DNA from: Nageia nagi
Lineage: Eukaryota; Pinophyta
NCBI GenBank assembly: GCA_050084985.1
Contig: JBITNC010000001.1
Location: forward strand, 99,820,001 to 99,884,000
Length of the DNA stretch: 64,000 nt
Direction: 5' to 3'
Part shown: piece after piece, positions 46,330 through 58,997 of the stretch
How the letters are laid out: the number at the start of each line of letters is the position of its first letter
How positions within the stretch are numbered: the stretch's first letter is position 1
Program-made: the position numbers and the translations under genes
The notes under the pieces: model-generated
The model's database searches: none
Told to the model about the DNA's origin: nothing
What the model saw: the letters and a program-made list of their open reading frames with translations, nothing else

Positions 46330-48725
46330 AATAGGATGTATAATATGATTTCCTCTAGGATCATAATTAATTAAAACTATATTTTCTCATCCAATACATC
46401 TAGACAAAAATATTTGACTACAATGTTATGGTAAAATATAAGGCTCTTTATCTTTAGGTAGATATTGTGTGGTGTCGATTGCACAATAATTACTAGGTAT
46501 ATCATGCAAGGTTATTTTTCTATTAAATCCTTCGAACCATTTACACTTAAATATTATACTAGAATGATTTATAATCTAATTGAATAATTTATTAAATTTT
46601 CCCAATATATTGTAATGTTCATTCTTTCCAATGTTTATCTCTTGTACTTACATGACTTGCTTGGTCAAAAACCAATCATCACTCCATAGTCAAATGTTAT
46701 TTTTTTTTATTTTTGAAGTGCTCACCATATGCCCACATTGAAAGAAAAGACAATGTCTCCACACATTTACATAAATTTATTATTAGTGTAATCATTATAT
46801 TTATATAAGTTGCAAATTTCTTATAAAAATATTTAAAATTAAATGCATATAAATAAAATAATAATTACCATTTTATTGCATCCAATAACTATATTTAATA
46901 CATATTCATCTATCTTTTCTCCTTTGTTTTATTTCTCTTCAATTTTTTGTTTCATCCATGATCTTGTTGGATAATATTTTGACCAATTTTCATCTCTTAG
47001 ATATGTAGGTAGAGATGTACCCCTTGGATTTTGATTGCGAAACAAGGCATATTTTCCTGTAAATGTATTTCTTTCACTATTATATAATTCAATTTACAAT
47101 TCACAACATTCCATATTCATCATGCTAAATTGGTTTATAAATTCATACATGTTACAATATGTAAATTCATGATGACATAATATATACTTGTTAGTAACCA
47201 TTGATTAAATTAAATCCAAAATGCATGTACATATTATATTCATAAATTACTAGTATATTAAAATTTGTAAGTACCTATAAGTGAATATGATGCCTCATTT
47301 ATTTTCAAAATCTTCCCTTCTAATTTGTCTGTCTTTCTCTGCATGCTACATATTTTGGGAAGACGCATCAATTTGGGAAACATACTTAATTGCATAAAAA
47401 AATATTATTGTACAATATATCCATCACCCATATATCATTCTAGTCATATTTTTTATCTGATAAATATTTTTAGTACTTTTAAAAATCTCTCCATAAAAAA
47501 TATGTTTCTAGCAGATATAACACTTGTTATCTCAATATCATTTATTAGGTGGATCAATAGGTGCACTAACCCCTAGAACTAGGCTAAATAAGGATCCCCA
47601 AAAATGATAAGGGTTATAGGGGAGGGAGAGGGATAACACCTATCCATCAACCTGTAAATCCATAAAAGTAACATATATTTATTTTTCAAATATACAGGTA
47701 ATTTTAGTAATTTCTCTATGCCATCTATTTATTTCAGCCACATGTATCTTCTTGGAAGTTAACCACCTATTTATGAAAATATAATTAATATCATTAATAA
47801 TAAACATATGTTATTTTTCATAAAGTAATCTATAACATGACATAAATTAGAATTAATGATAATCGACCAATTGTATATCTTAGATCATGAGGTAAACTCA
47901 CACATCTACAAATTATAAGTGGAAAAATATGTTGTAAATAAATATATATTAATATGAATATTTTGAATAAAATATATATATATATAAAAAGGATGTCTAT
48001 AGATATATAATATGAGAATACCTTTAAAAAGTTATGGTAATTATGAGATTTTAATCCTATCATTTTACCATCAACAATGAATGCTCTTCTTATAGATGAT
48101 GCATATTGAATTGGTGATCTAATGGTTTGAAGAACTTTGTGTACCATGTCCACTTTTTCTTTTTTGATAATCCATGTGAGAGCACTAGGTACTTTTATCG
48201 TTCCATCAAAAATTTGACTTACCCATAAGGTATGCTTTGTATTAGTTTCTTTTAAATTATGTCTCACATTAACATTATTTGATTATTTGCTTGTCGTATA
48301 CCCATACAAAGAAGATGCAACATTCTTTACAATGTGCTTAGGATCCAATAAATATGCCACTAACAAGTGCTCCAAGTATGGAAGTTTATAAAAGATTGAT
48401 AGTTTGTTCATGCCTAAAAATATGTATAAAATGAATCATTTAATAGGTAAAATATTAAAATAAAAATATTACAAACATGTGTATTTTCAAATAAATAAAC
48501 ATATTGATACATTTTATTAAATTTTACCTTTAGTTAAGTCATTTTCCCTAATAATAACCTTATTTGGCCCTTCAATAGTACCTTCATCAATGGCTCTATT
48601 CCACCATTTTTCTTCACTTTCCTGGTACTTTTTCCACTTTCCACCAATTCATAGGATATGCATAATAAGAAATAGGGTGGTGTCAACCCACCATAACATA
48701 AAGTGGATTTTATATTAGGACACAC
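46330..48725 (-). pseudogene. CACTA transposase (TNP2-type) remnant
   Basis: In minus-strand order: LPYLEHLLVAYLLDPKH then IVKNV (near 48300-48400) resembles the TNP2 'LPYW..L..RH.LD.MH..KNV' motif. KVLQTIRSPIQYASSIRR then GLKSHNYHNFLK (48050-48160) matches the region between transposase and DUF4218 ('RFP.GY.SNI...…GLKSHDCH.L'). NQNPRGTSLPTYLRDENW (near 47000) and WFEGFNRKITLHDIPS (near 46520) fit the DUF4218-DUF4216 order. Many stops and frameshifts. Not functional. Confidence 0.75.
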
Positions 48726-49194
48726 ATTAGACCCTAAAAAATAATGTACTTGATGCTTCTTGCAACAAATTATGTCAAGATGGCATCAATTTCTTCTTTT
48801 TTTAAAATTTTTCAGTGTTTTTGACTCTATTTTTGATGTTATTGTTGATGTTATTTAAAGTCATAAATAGCATCAAAAATCATGAAAAAATAAAAAGAGG
48901 AGATGCAAATCATTGTACACAAATTGATTAAGAAACACCATCAACCATTAATAAAATCTCGATCAATAGTTGATGGTCCATGTTGTTAACTCCACCACTA
49001 TCACGATATTGATTTAAACCTATCTTAAAATCCTTGGCGATGGTCTTTGTTGCTCGTATTTTCATAATCATACAGTCTCATCACTTACCCATTAAAATGA
49101 TATAAATATTACTCTCCCACAACTGTTGAAGCATGCAATGCATATTTTGAAGCACATAATGTACATTTTGCTTTCTAGAAATAAGATACATACA

Positions 49195-49755
49195 AAAGTG
49201 GATTTCATGGAATGTAAATTACAAATTATAAATTTTGGAAAAAAAATTAGAATTAGTGTCATATGGTTGAAGCATGCAATGCATATTTTACATACTACAA
49301 ATACACACTACTCTCTACACTCTTCAACATGACTTCAACTCTTGAAGACCTGCGTCACCAATAATGTCCTTCTAAAGGGAAAGCTCCTTCATTCACTCAT
49401 CAATCACATCAAACTTAAATTTGACTCATCTATGAATAAACTTCTACAAATTATACTTATCCATATGTATGCAAACTACAGAAGTTTAGCAGATGCCTAT
49501 AAATTTTTCAACTATATGACAAAATGAGATATCTACTCATGGAATATGATAAATTCATGTTACCAAAGATATGGCTTTCCTGGATAGGCATTAACACTAT
49601 TCCACCAAATACAATTAAATAATAACACTAGTCTAATACGATTAATTCACCTTTCTCAATATCAATAAATTGGGAGATTCATAATAGGGTTTATACATAC
49701 ATAGAAGACTATTTAAAAGTGGATCTCATGGACTGCAAATCACAAATTATATTTT
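49195..49755. repeat. Short direct repeats flanking the PPR fragment
   Basis: AAAAGTGGATTTCATGG.. at 49195-49231 and AAAAGTGGATCTCATGG.. at about 49717-49753, about 37 bp each with five or so differences. Confidence 0.7.
49340..49625 (+). pseudogene. Captured pentatricopeptide-repeat (PPR) gene fragment
   Basis: The reading LLKGKLLHSLINHIKLKFDS, then NKLLQIILIHMYANYRSLADAYKFF, DIYSWNMINSCYQRYGFPG and ALTLFHQIQ follows the plant PLS-type PPR pattern ('GK.LHS.I…L..MYA.C.SL.DA.K.F..M…..SWN.MI..Y...G…AL.LF..M'). Stops lie at about 49525 and 49587. It sits inside the CACTA element, on the opposite strand to the transposase, between two copies of a short direct repeat (about 49195 and 49717). Confidence 0.75.
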
Positions 49756-50101
49756 TTTTCCTAAAATTATAACTTTGAATGCTAATTCTTATGCCATATT
49801 ATATCAATTCCAATTCTATATGATGCCAATTCTAACTCCATATTATGCTAATTTTGATACAATTTAATGCTAATTCTAATGCAATTTGATGTCAATTCTA
49901 ACATAATTTATGATATCAAATGTCTCAAACTCTGATGCATGATGTCATTATGTTTGACACTATAGGTGACATAATATTTGATGTAATCTCTATCTTGTTG
50001 TTTAGTGACAAATATAGCATTAAGTCAAGGAGCTAATTTTTTTTTTAAAAAACTAGGTTTTGATGCCCACTTTAACATAAAATCTAATTTATTTTGTAGC
50101 G

Positions 50102-51776
50102 ATCTCACCATTAAACTACGATTTCATATCTCTAAAGCTATGATCAATTAGAAAATATTTTCTATGGTTAAGATATTCTCGATCTTCTTCAAGTGATTTG
50201 AATATCTTCTTGTGATATTTTCTGCACACCATGGACAAGCATGATAACCTTTTGTACGAAGGTCTGTAATAATTTTTATTATAAATACATTATTGTTTGG
50301 TAAAAGAAAATCAAATATTTACAATATATTAATTTTGTATGCATGTACATGTAATAAATTTTATTGATATATATACTTGAATAAAAAGTAAGCCATAAAT
50401 AGTCATGTGCAATCCAACATAATATGTTATATAATGTGAATGAACTTTGTTAGATTAGTGTACTTATATCAATCATCTAATTTTCATTCCATAAGACCAT
50501 CAATTTATCAATTAATGGTTCAAGGTAGACATCCATGTTTTTCACGTAGTGTTTTCTAGGGATTATAAAAGTTAATATCAAATGTTCTTTTTTTTAAGAC
50601 ATTCATGGAGGTATATTATAATTGATTACAACAATAGTGTAGACCCAAAAATGTGTGAAATATAAATAAATACATAAATAAATAAATGGTCTACAAAATA
50701 CAATGATAATACTCTATATCAGATTACAATAAGTACACATGAAATATATAAAACGTTATATAGAGTGGGGCCTATAACCAATATGTGTACAATCCTCAAA
50801 GTAGAATAATAATGAATCATCAAAGGATTATGATCGAACTTTAGATGAGCTTGAAATAAATATTTTCTAAAATGGTTCTATGAGTCGTTCCCCAAAATTT
50901 GGACCTCCTGATCTGAAGGGTGCATGTCATGGGTTGTGTGGAAGCGATATTCCACTAATGATGTAGGAATGATAGTTTTGTGTTGCATGCAAGAAAGATA
51001 TCAGAGCTCAGAGAGTATAATAAATTTATCAAGATAGGTGGCATCAAGAGACACCATTGGTTTTATGTTTGAAACAACCACCTAATAGAGAGATCCCATA
51101 GGGATGTCAACCTTCACCTCCTATATTTATAACCTACAAGGAAATAGAAAGGAGTGAGGCTGACACATAGCAATAATAATAACCTTTTCAATATTCAAGA
51201 TAATTTAAAATATAAATCATGGTATATGATATTACATTGGCCCTAGCACATGGAATTGCATTATAATAACCATTTTTATCTTGATTTATTTATTATTACT
51301 ATTTAATCATTTAATGAGTCTAAATATGATTTATTAAATAAATAATAAATCATTTTTAGGCATCTACATTTTGCCCCTCTTTGGATATGTAATGAAAAAC
51401 ATTGAAATTGCATAATCCAAAGAAGTCTAGAGAAGAGAAAAAGATTTTCAATAATAAAGTGGACTTCCTTGTTTTTATCGATATGTCAAGTATGGTATGT
51501 TGTTTTCCCCCTTTTGGTCTTGGTTTCCCCTAGCTTATGTTGTATTGGGTAAGCAAACCAAAAATAGGAGTCCCTCTATGAGGTGAGTGATCTATGCATA
51601 TCATACTCACCTAGGAAATACCTGTAGAACAAAATAACATATACTCGCATAGATCACATCCATGAAAATTATAAGCAATGTAAATAGCAAGGATGAAATT
51701 AATATAATATGCAATGTGTCACTATGGCTAATGTGACTCATAGTGTTGTAAACCATGATACATAGATGTTAGAATT
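50102..51776. other. No gene recognised
   Basis: AT-rich, stops in all frames. A short AAATAAATAC-type repeat is near 50665. Nothing assignable. Confidence 0.5.
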
Positions 51777-52264
51777 TGTAATGAAATATTGTGAATATCT
51801 AAACTCCTTGTAAATTCAATTAATCACTTAAGGGTATGTAGATACCTTAAGAGATTAATTGAATTCTTTAATATGTAGACTTTGACTTTACCAAAGTGGT
51901 TAGTTGGTAGGTTGAAGTTTGGTGATACATTTAATGTAACCCTAACCTTACCCTTGGGTTAAAGTAAGGTTAGGGAGGTGCTCTCAAGCTATAAATAGAG
52001 GGCCTCTCCTCTTGTAACATATCTAAGTCTTGGAGTAAGATTACTCTACTTGGTTGTGTAGGAGAGAGCAAGAGAATAGTTGTAAGAGAGACATAGATTG
52101 AGAATAAGAGAACTAGTTGTGGATGTACTCCCAAGGAGGGAGGAACCACATTATATTGGTGTCATATTGTGTGAATGATGTTCTTAGAATTATAGATGAT
52201 GAATGATTTAGCTTCCTAGTCTAAGGTCCTAGAGGATTTGTTTAAATCTAGTTCAAATCCTTCA
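51777..52264 (+). mobile_element. Solo LTR, family T (copy 2), TSD ATAGA
   Basis: Starts TGTTAGAATTTGTAATG and ends AAATCCTTCA. ATAGA lies on both sides (51772-51776 and 52265-52269). TATAAATAG at 51990. Matches the solo LTR at 29338. Confidence 0.9.
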
Positions 52265-52530
52265 ATAGACTATTGCAATAAACAATTCATAGTCTAAGAA
52301 GAACAAGTGCATGAGGTACTTTTTAATGCCCCAAACTTGAAATATCGATGATGTATAGACTACTGTGATGGATAACTCATAGTCTATAAAGAGCAAGTGC
52401 ATGAGGTCCTCTTTAATGCCCCAAACTTGTAATATCCATGATGTATAGACTACTATGATGGCTAACTCATATTCTATAAATACCAAGTTGATAAGAACTT
52501 TTAATGACTTAATCTTGGGATATCCTGTAA
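52265..52530. repeat. Three 90-bp tandem units
   Basis: Units start ATAGACTA at 52265, 52355 and 52445. Shared blocks: 'CAAGTGCATGAGGT', 'TTTTAATGCCCCAAACTTG' and 'TGATGTATAGACTAC'. The minus-strand frame through them is repetitive for this reason. Confidence 0.9.
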
Positions 52531-54535
52531 AAATGAGAGATTTGCTTATCGAATGACCATGGCTTATAAATAATTATTAGTAGCATAATGAACGATAACA
52601 TTCAATTTTTGTCAATATACCAAATATTTAAACATTTAGTGACCTTGCATTTTAATATTTCAATTTGCATAAATTTTTGAAGTAAATCCACATCATTGAC
52701 AATGTGGTATGCCTAAAATTCAATGATCATGTATTCAACAATTTTGATCCTTATCTATAAAATATTTCATATACACGAAAAAATAATCGACATGAGTAGA
52801 TATGCAATAAAATTTCAATATGGCCTAATTACAAATAATTTATAGCAATTGCACATCATTGGTAGTGTGAGGTTTTTCATATCAAGTGCAAAAATTTGAA
52901 ATATATTCAATTTATGATCATGTATATCATTTTGCATCATATCATATTTGAACAACATTACCATTTGTCATAATAGTTTCATGATATAGCATGAATGAGC
53001 AATATTTGACTGTATATTCAATTTGTCCTTCCATCATGTGTAAAATCAAAAGAAGCATTATTTAGAACTTTTAAGAATATGCAATCATATTATATATTTG
53101 AAAGTACACACAACTATGTCTTTTCCATACTGCTGGCAGCGTTTAAATGGATGACTACATCTTCTAGATAAATAGCGCATCCAATTAACAATAAAATATG
53201 AATTTTCAATCATATAGCAGTGATAAATCATGAACAATTTCAAAAATGAAAAATTATTGTGCAATTTAAATGATATTGATCTTTAGCAATAAAAATTCAT
53301 CATTTTCAATAATTCAATAATCAAAGTGATCATTCAATAAAATATGTAGCAATAAAAATTAAAGTAGCTCATTTAGAATTGCTATAAATTTTAAAGAAAC
53401 CATGCCGTTGGAGGTATCCATTTAACATAAATAAATTTAAATAGTGCCAATAAACAATTGTTAATTAAATATGCACTCTAAAGTAGGCAAAGGGATGATT
53501 TTACCATATGAGAACATTCGAGCAGAGATCGAATGACCAATTTGAAGAAAAGCACACTACTGGTGGCATGAAAGCAATAAAATAATTTTTTGAAAAAGAG
53601 ATCATAGCCTAGTAAAATGATTTCAAATCTAATGCATACATGAAATAATATATCTAAGAAATAATGACACAACAAGAGAATGCTTTAGAGTTTATGTGGA
53701 AAAGGGGAGATATATATACAAATCATTTGAATTTTTTCATTTTATTTTATTTTTAGTTGTCATTATCTTATGCTTTGGTGATTTTGACCTGGCGATACCC
53801 TATGGACTTGGCAACTTTATTATGCTCCCATTCACCATGTAGACTTGCAAGAGGTGCCCCTAGTGTTGAGTTTCATTACCCTTGGGTTTTGTAGCATGAT
53901 GGGTTCTTAATCATGAGACTTTTGGTGCCATTTGATTCTTCTTTGGTTGACTTACCTACTATCTCCATCTAACGTACCAACCTTCCCCTGATAGGAATAC
54001 ACTTTGAAGGTTGGTACACATTTGCTAACCTAGCCACTCATTACTTCCAGTCATGATTGCCCTCCTTGGTTAGCCAAAGTGCCAACTACAGTTCGAGATC
54101 CAATAGGGAATCCCATAGGATCTAGTGTTTTACCATAGATATATGGTAGAGAGAGATGCACCTACAAGGGTGCAGGTTATACCAGCATGAAGGCTTACTT
54201 GGTAGGAGCCTTAGACACATGATGTGATAGTTAATGTTTGCATGGCATCAAGAGTAGTTTAGGGGTATGCCTCATGGTGTCATAGAGTCCATCCTATGAA
54301 TTTAGGGATGGATGAAGATGAGGAGGAGGAGATATTATGAGTGATGGGTATTCCAAGGATGACCCTTACTAGGTTAATAATCTAATGCATGACATTCCTA
54401 TGTAGAAGGGGGAGTGGCTCCAGGTTGGCCATGCAAGTTGAGGTTGTAGCACCAGGTAAAAATACTAACCACACACATAGTTTTGTTAAATTAATATATA
54501 TGACTAGTGAATTAAAAATGTGTACCTTATGTGTA
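52531..54535. other. No gene recognised
   Basis: 52531-53750 is AT-rich and featureless. 53760-54480 is less AT-rich with many Gly/Glu-rich readings on the plus strand but no long open frame. Confidence 0.45.
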
Positions 54536-54540
54536 GGAGA

Positions 54541-54830
54541 GATGGAGGCACGAATTATGGTCCTCTAAGCAAAAAATGAGAGGCTCAAGCCTCTTGAGGT
54601 ACAGGTGGTAACTTTGCAAGCCAACCTTACAACTCGAGATACACAGATTGCTACACTAGAGCAATTTGTGAAGATACTACAAGAGAGGATGGTGATGCCC
54701 CCACTAAATGAGTAATGGGCATCCATGCAGAGCCAAATGGATAAGATCAAGTAGAAGAAGCACAAGATAGCCACTCTTAGGATGAAGTATGATAGGGAAA
54801 TGGCCCTATTGATAGATTAAGGCATTACTG
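54541..54830 (+). pseudogene. Coiled-coil fragment, unknown protein
   Basis: The plus-strand reading after ATGGAGGCACG gives NERLKPLEVQVVTLQANLTT, then DTQIATLEQFVKILQERM and MQSQMDKIK, with heptad-like Leu/Val spacing, interrupted by stops. Such a tail occurs in some plant transposon-associated proteins; I cannot assign it. Confidence 0.35.
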
Positions 54831-55855
54831 TTAGCGGTATATCAATGGAGTATCAGTATTAGGGGATAACGATAGAAACCAAAGAGTGAGGTAGAGGATA
54901 AGGGATACTACTAGTAGTGGGAGTAGTGCCCACCAGTAGCTAGGCTAGTTTTGGATCCACCCCATATTGTAACATTATGATTCTTTTATATATATATGAT
55001 CTTTTTGGCTCAATTTTAGTTGCATTATGGATGAATGTGAATGTGTTAATTTATATTTGCACAATGTGTTTGTATAAAATAATAAACAACAAAGTACAAG
55101 TTTCAATAATAAGCAATAAACCATTTAATGAAGAACCATGTATGCAATTTGTTAGTTTTAATGAATCCATAAAATGAACTCCAACAGATATCATTGTAAT
55201 GTCAGATATTAACCATGATCAATCACTAAAAATTCAAACATGATAATGAAATAAATAAGTAAACCTCTTAGCTAGATCCCAAGGTACCACAACGAATAAA
55301 CACCAATTTTTCTTTGTTAACCCTATTGAATCTATGTTTTTCATCATTTTAATGAGTCATGAATGAACTAAGCATCAATGAAATACTATTATTTTTTATT
55401 ATGTCTCGGGAAATACATGCCATTAGTGGCCAAAAAATAGAGGGAATGTTGCTATCAGCATGGGACTGAAGCACAACAATGATAAAATGAAGAAACAGTC
55501 AAAGAATAATTTTTAATGGCACCAAAAAAAGATAATAACACATTCATACAATGAGTAATAATTCATAATGGCTAGACAGATAACAACCCACCTAATGGAC
55601 ACTACAATTATATCTTTTATGATTTAAGATATAATTTTATATACCTAGGATGATTTCACAACTCAGACACACTTTGCATATGCAATAACAAAGAGAGGTA
55701 CCCTTGGTTTCACTTTTTGCATGCTATGGATGACATGATGGTAATGTTGTACATCATTAGTGGTGTCCATTTCCTTTACTTTTTCATTATTTGGTAACTA
55801 CCATTTTTGCATGAACATTTATTACCAAAATAATAATTCAAACAATCTGAAGTGC
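54831..55855. other. No gene recognised
   Basis: AT-rich with only short frames lacking motifs. Confidence 0.5.
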
Positions 55856-57515
55856 TTACCATGCCAATATATCCTCTCGATTGTAAAGGAGGTAGGGATT
55901 TGTGAATACATCAAGTTCTCCATTATCTTGATGTATGGGTCCATCATTTATGACAATATTATCATCCATTATGATTACCTCTTTATCAATGAAGTCTTGA
56001 ATAATATGCCTTAAAGTCTTGCAATTTCTTTTTAGATGTCTAGGTACCTTGTGATAATTGCAAAATTCCTCATATCTAAAATTCTTAGGCACACCATTGG
56101 GAAATTTAAGCTCAATAATAGGTGGAAGCTCAATAATGTCTTCTTTAATTAATACATTAAGAATATTATCAACAATATCAGTTAATGGTGTAACCTTTCT
56201 TTTAGGTTTTTTGTTAGATTTTTGCTTTTGGTCAAATTATTCACTTCAATTTTATTATTATTTTTAGGATTATTAACCTTATTTTCACACATTGGAACCT
56301 TGTTATCACACATAGCATACAAATTTTTAATACATGCCTCTTTTTTGAATAAAACATCCATTATTTCACCTAATGTGATATTGTGGTTAGAGATAGCAAA
56401 TAGTTTATATATAGGCAACAAAGCATTTGAAAAAGTATCTTTCAAATGTTGTTTAGGTATAGCAATATTATTAGTAGTTAATTTCCATACTTTCATGAAA
56501 TCAAATACAAATTGATTAGGTAGTTGCTTAATTTTTCTCAAATCCTTAAATTGAACTTTTCTAGCAATATTATATTTGAACTACTGTAAAAATTGATGAA
56601 TCAAATCCTCATATCTATCAATGCTCTTTTCAGGAAGGAGAAAGTACCTTTTTAATGCACCATCTTTCAAACTATGCAAAAATAATTTAGCAAGAAAATC
56701 TCTATCATGCATATATTCCATAGCTTCTTCCTGAAATTTTCTAACATGCATCTTAGGATCTTGCAGACCATCAAAATTTGTGAACTTAATACTCTTCTTC
56801 CCAGTAAGTACTTTGGATATGATTCTATTAGTTAAAGGTCTTTTTAAACAAAACAAGAAGTCATGTTCATCATTTCCAACCAATTCTTCTTCTAGCTTTT
56901 TTATTTTCTCCTCAGTTGAAGTATCTTTTAGGGGTGGTGGAGGGGTTTGAGGTGGAACATTTGCATTTCTAATTTTATTTTATTTAAACACAAAAAATGG
57001 ACCTATTCTATTCACCCTTTCATGTTTTATCTTATCAAGCAAGTTTACTAGGAATTCTATTTGCTTCTCATAAGGTTCTAAATGATAATTTACAATATCT
57101 TGAACTTCATGGAGGATCCTAGCTTTGATATTGTATTCTTATAATGACCAATCATGATGTTTCTTATAAGTATCATTAATAAGATTTGTAATTTGTTATT
57201 GAAATTTAGAATCAGAATCATCATCTTGGATAATATTCTTACCTTTAGCAAACTTACCTCTTTCGAATTGGTCAAGTTTGAGAATTAGGTCTTCATAATC
57301 TTTGTCATCATCATTATCATCCACACCACCATCCTCAACATTTTCCTCGCTTGAGGGTTTTATTATAGATTCATCCATTGTAGGAGGATCTTCCTATTCG
57401 ATCTCATTCATGTTGCTAGCAGCGTGTTCACAAATTTGAACACCATCAATTTCATCCTTTGTGGGTGTTGATTGAGATTGTGTAATATGTGCGCCTGGAA
57501 CAATCTTAACCAAAG
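55856..57515 (-). pseudogene. Ty3/gypsy gag remnant, minus strand
   Basis: An acidic N-terminal part (DDNDDDKDYEDLILKLDQFE) is followed by the gag core FTNFDGLQDPKMHVRKFQEE, then LFLHSLKDGALKRYF and YEDLIHQFLQ, matching plant gag 'F.G..DP..H...F', 'F..SL.G.A..W' and 'F..L...F'. Further on is a zinc-knuckle-like EFCNYHKVPRHLKRNCKTL (C-x2-H-x4-H-x4-C type seen in Tat/Athila-like gags). The pieces at 57196-57378, 56581-56883 and 56182-56541 share one frame broken by stops; the last is shifted. The 5' end abuts the LTR-like block at 57532. Confidence 0.8.
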
Positions 57516-57636
57516 TAGTTCACGAACAGACTGTAGGACGCAGCCTGATCTCCGGAGAAGGCCGGTTCCTTATCCATTGGGCAGAGAAAAAGTAACAGGA
57601 AAGAGATAAAAAGAGTAGGGAGCGAGAGATTTAAGC

Positions 57637-57720
57637 AAAAGGATAGGGTAACAAGAAAGGAAGTAAAAGGATAGGGTAACAAGAAAGGAAGTAAAAGGAT
57701 AGGGTAACGAGAGAGAAAGC
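57637..57720. repeat. Three 28-bp purine-rich tandem units
   Basis: AAAAGGATAGGGTAACAAGA plus AAGGAAGT, at 57637, 57665 and 57693; the first two are identical and the third is diverged at its end. Confidence 0.95.
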
Positions 57721-58057
57721 AAAGGGGTAGATCACTAGTTCAGCGCGGGCTTTCGCAGTGTGCGAAACCTTGGCCTGAATCTAGTGTCGCAGCCACAGAA
57801 CAAGTCCTCACTCTCTGAATAGCTCCCCAGCTTCTACTCTACCATGTAGCAGACACAGTTATACTAGCAACCCGCAACTATTACTCAGGAAACAAGCTAA
57901 GCTGCCACAATGTAACCAAATTAAGAATAACAATTACGAGTGCTAGACAAGAAAGGTCAAGATGGTTTCATAGTACCGGACTGAAGCTACAGGTCTTCGA
58001 GAACAAATGAAAAGGGCAATACTAGGCTTCCGACCCTAGTTTCTCTTTATTTTCATA

Positions 58058-58065
58058 TATTTATA
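58058..58065 (-). promoter_or_regulatory. TATA-like element in the LTR-like block
   Basis: TATAAATA on the minus strand, 190 bp past the TGACGTCA repeats when read in that direction, followed by AATAAAG. This would fit an LTR promoter (U3 enhancers then TATA) for a minus-strand element. The plus strand also has a weaker TATATTTATA. Confidence 0.35.
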
Positions 58066-58249
58066 CTGTGTTAATAACAGTTACAAAATTACAGAATAGA
58101 AACGTTTACAAAACGGCCGCAAGATTCTGGCCTTCTTGAACTGATATCACCTACATATGACACTTGGCCGGCTGTTACAAAATTGGGCAGATCGCCGACG
58201 ATTCGATTCCCTGATGATTGTACTCAGGCATCTTGCAGACTTACTCTCT

Positions 58250-58775
58250 TTCGGGATTTCTTAATTCTATGGCTCAGGCTCTTCAATCTTTCTTTGCGGG
58301 CCTATTTTCCTCCGAGACTCGGTTTCATTCACCAATATTAATCTTGTTTCTTTCCCCTTCGCCTGACGTCAGCCTTGAATCTCCGGACTTCTTCATTCAC
58401 TGGCTCCGGACACTAAATTACTCCTTGATGATGTCATCCATTCTGGGCTCCGGTTTGCTTTATGAATGCAAACTTCATATTTCCTTGTGACGTCACCTTT
58501 GAATCTCTGGAATTTCCCGCTCGCTGGTTCCGGATACTAAATTTCTCTTTGCTGATGTCATCTGTTCCGGGCTCCGGTTCTTATTCAAAATGTGAACGTC
58601 ATTTCGCCTGTGACGTCATTTTTCTACCCTCCGGAATATTTTCCTTTATGGCTCCGGATACTAAGTCGCTACCTGTCGACGTCATCTCCTCCGGACTCCG
58701 GTTCCATTCAAAATGTGAACGTTGTTTCCCCGTGACGTCATTATTTCATTTCTCCGGAATGCTTTGTTTGCTGGA
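58250..58775. repeat. Four 123-bp units with TGACGTCA sites
   Basis: TGACGTCA occurs at 58364, 58488, 58611 and 58733 (spacings 124, 123, 122). Each unit also has a half-related (T/G)GATGTCATC or CGACGTCATC site about 56-60 bp before it, plus CTCCGG motifs and AAAATGTGAAC. TGACGTCA is the palindromic CRE/bZIP core, bound in plants by TGA- and related bZIP factors. The tandem layout resembles enhancer repeats in LTR U3 regions. Confidence 0.9.
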
Positions 58776-58997
58776 GAACTTATGCTGACTTTATCTTTTC
58801 CGGAACTTGGTTTTCACCCCAAAAAATAATCATCTTATCCTCCGCACGTCTCCACTTTATTCCGGAAAACTTTACTCTGACTCCGGGCTGCTTTATCTGC
58901 TCCGGAAAAAACTCCCGGAGATCTTCGAATGAATCCGTAGGGGCAGGTAGAGTACACCGTGGCTTTACTTCAAGGATTTATTATGGAGGAATCTACA

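Larger units (their letters stand above)
45904..50101 (-). mobile_element. Decayed CACTA (En/Spm-type) DNA transposon
   Basis: The left end is CACTACAACAAAAAGC. The right end is TTATTTTGTAGCG, the inverted partner of CACTACAA-type ends with one substitution. Subterminal repeats occur at both sides: left 'GATGTTAA.TTTGACACC' units (45950-46140), right 'AATGCTAATTCTAATGCAAT' units (49780-49910). TNP2-like coding remnants lie on the minus strand. Flanking trinucleotides are ACA and ATC, so the 3-bp target duplication is not conserved. About 4.2 kb. Confidence 0.75.
57532..58997. repeat. LTR-like block TGTAG...CTACA (1,466 bp)
   Basis: Plus-strand ends are TGTAGGACGCAG and GGAATCTACA, giving five-base terminal inverted repeats as in LTRs. 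It interrupts the minus-strand gag on the left. Inside are a purine-rich 28-bp triplet repeat, a TATA-like element and a 123-bp repeat array. No second copy lies in the window, so this is a candidate only. Flanks (CAGAC and TTATG) differ, as expected if it is one LTR of a longer element. Confidence 0.5.

Noticed and set aside
49340-49625. A working PPR gene
   Set aside because: Only about three repeats, two stop codons, embedded in a transposon.
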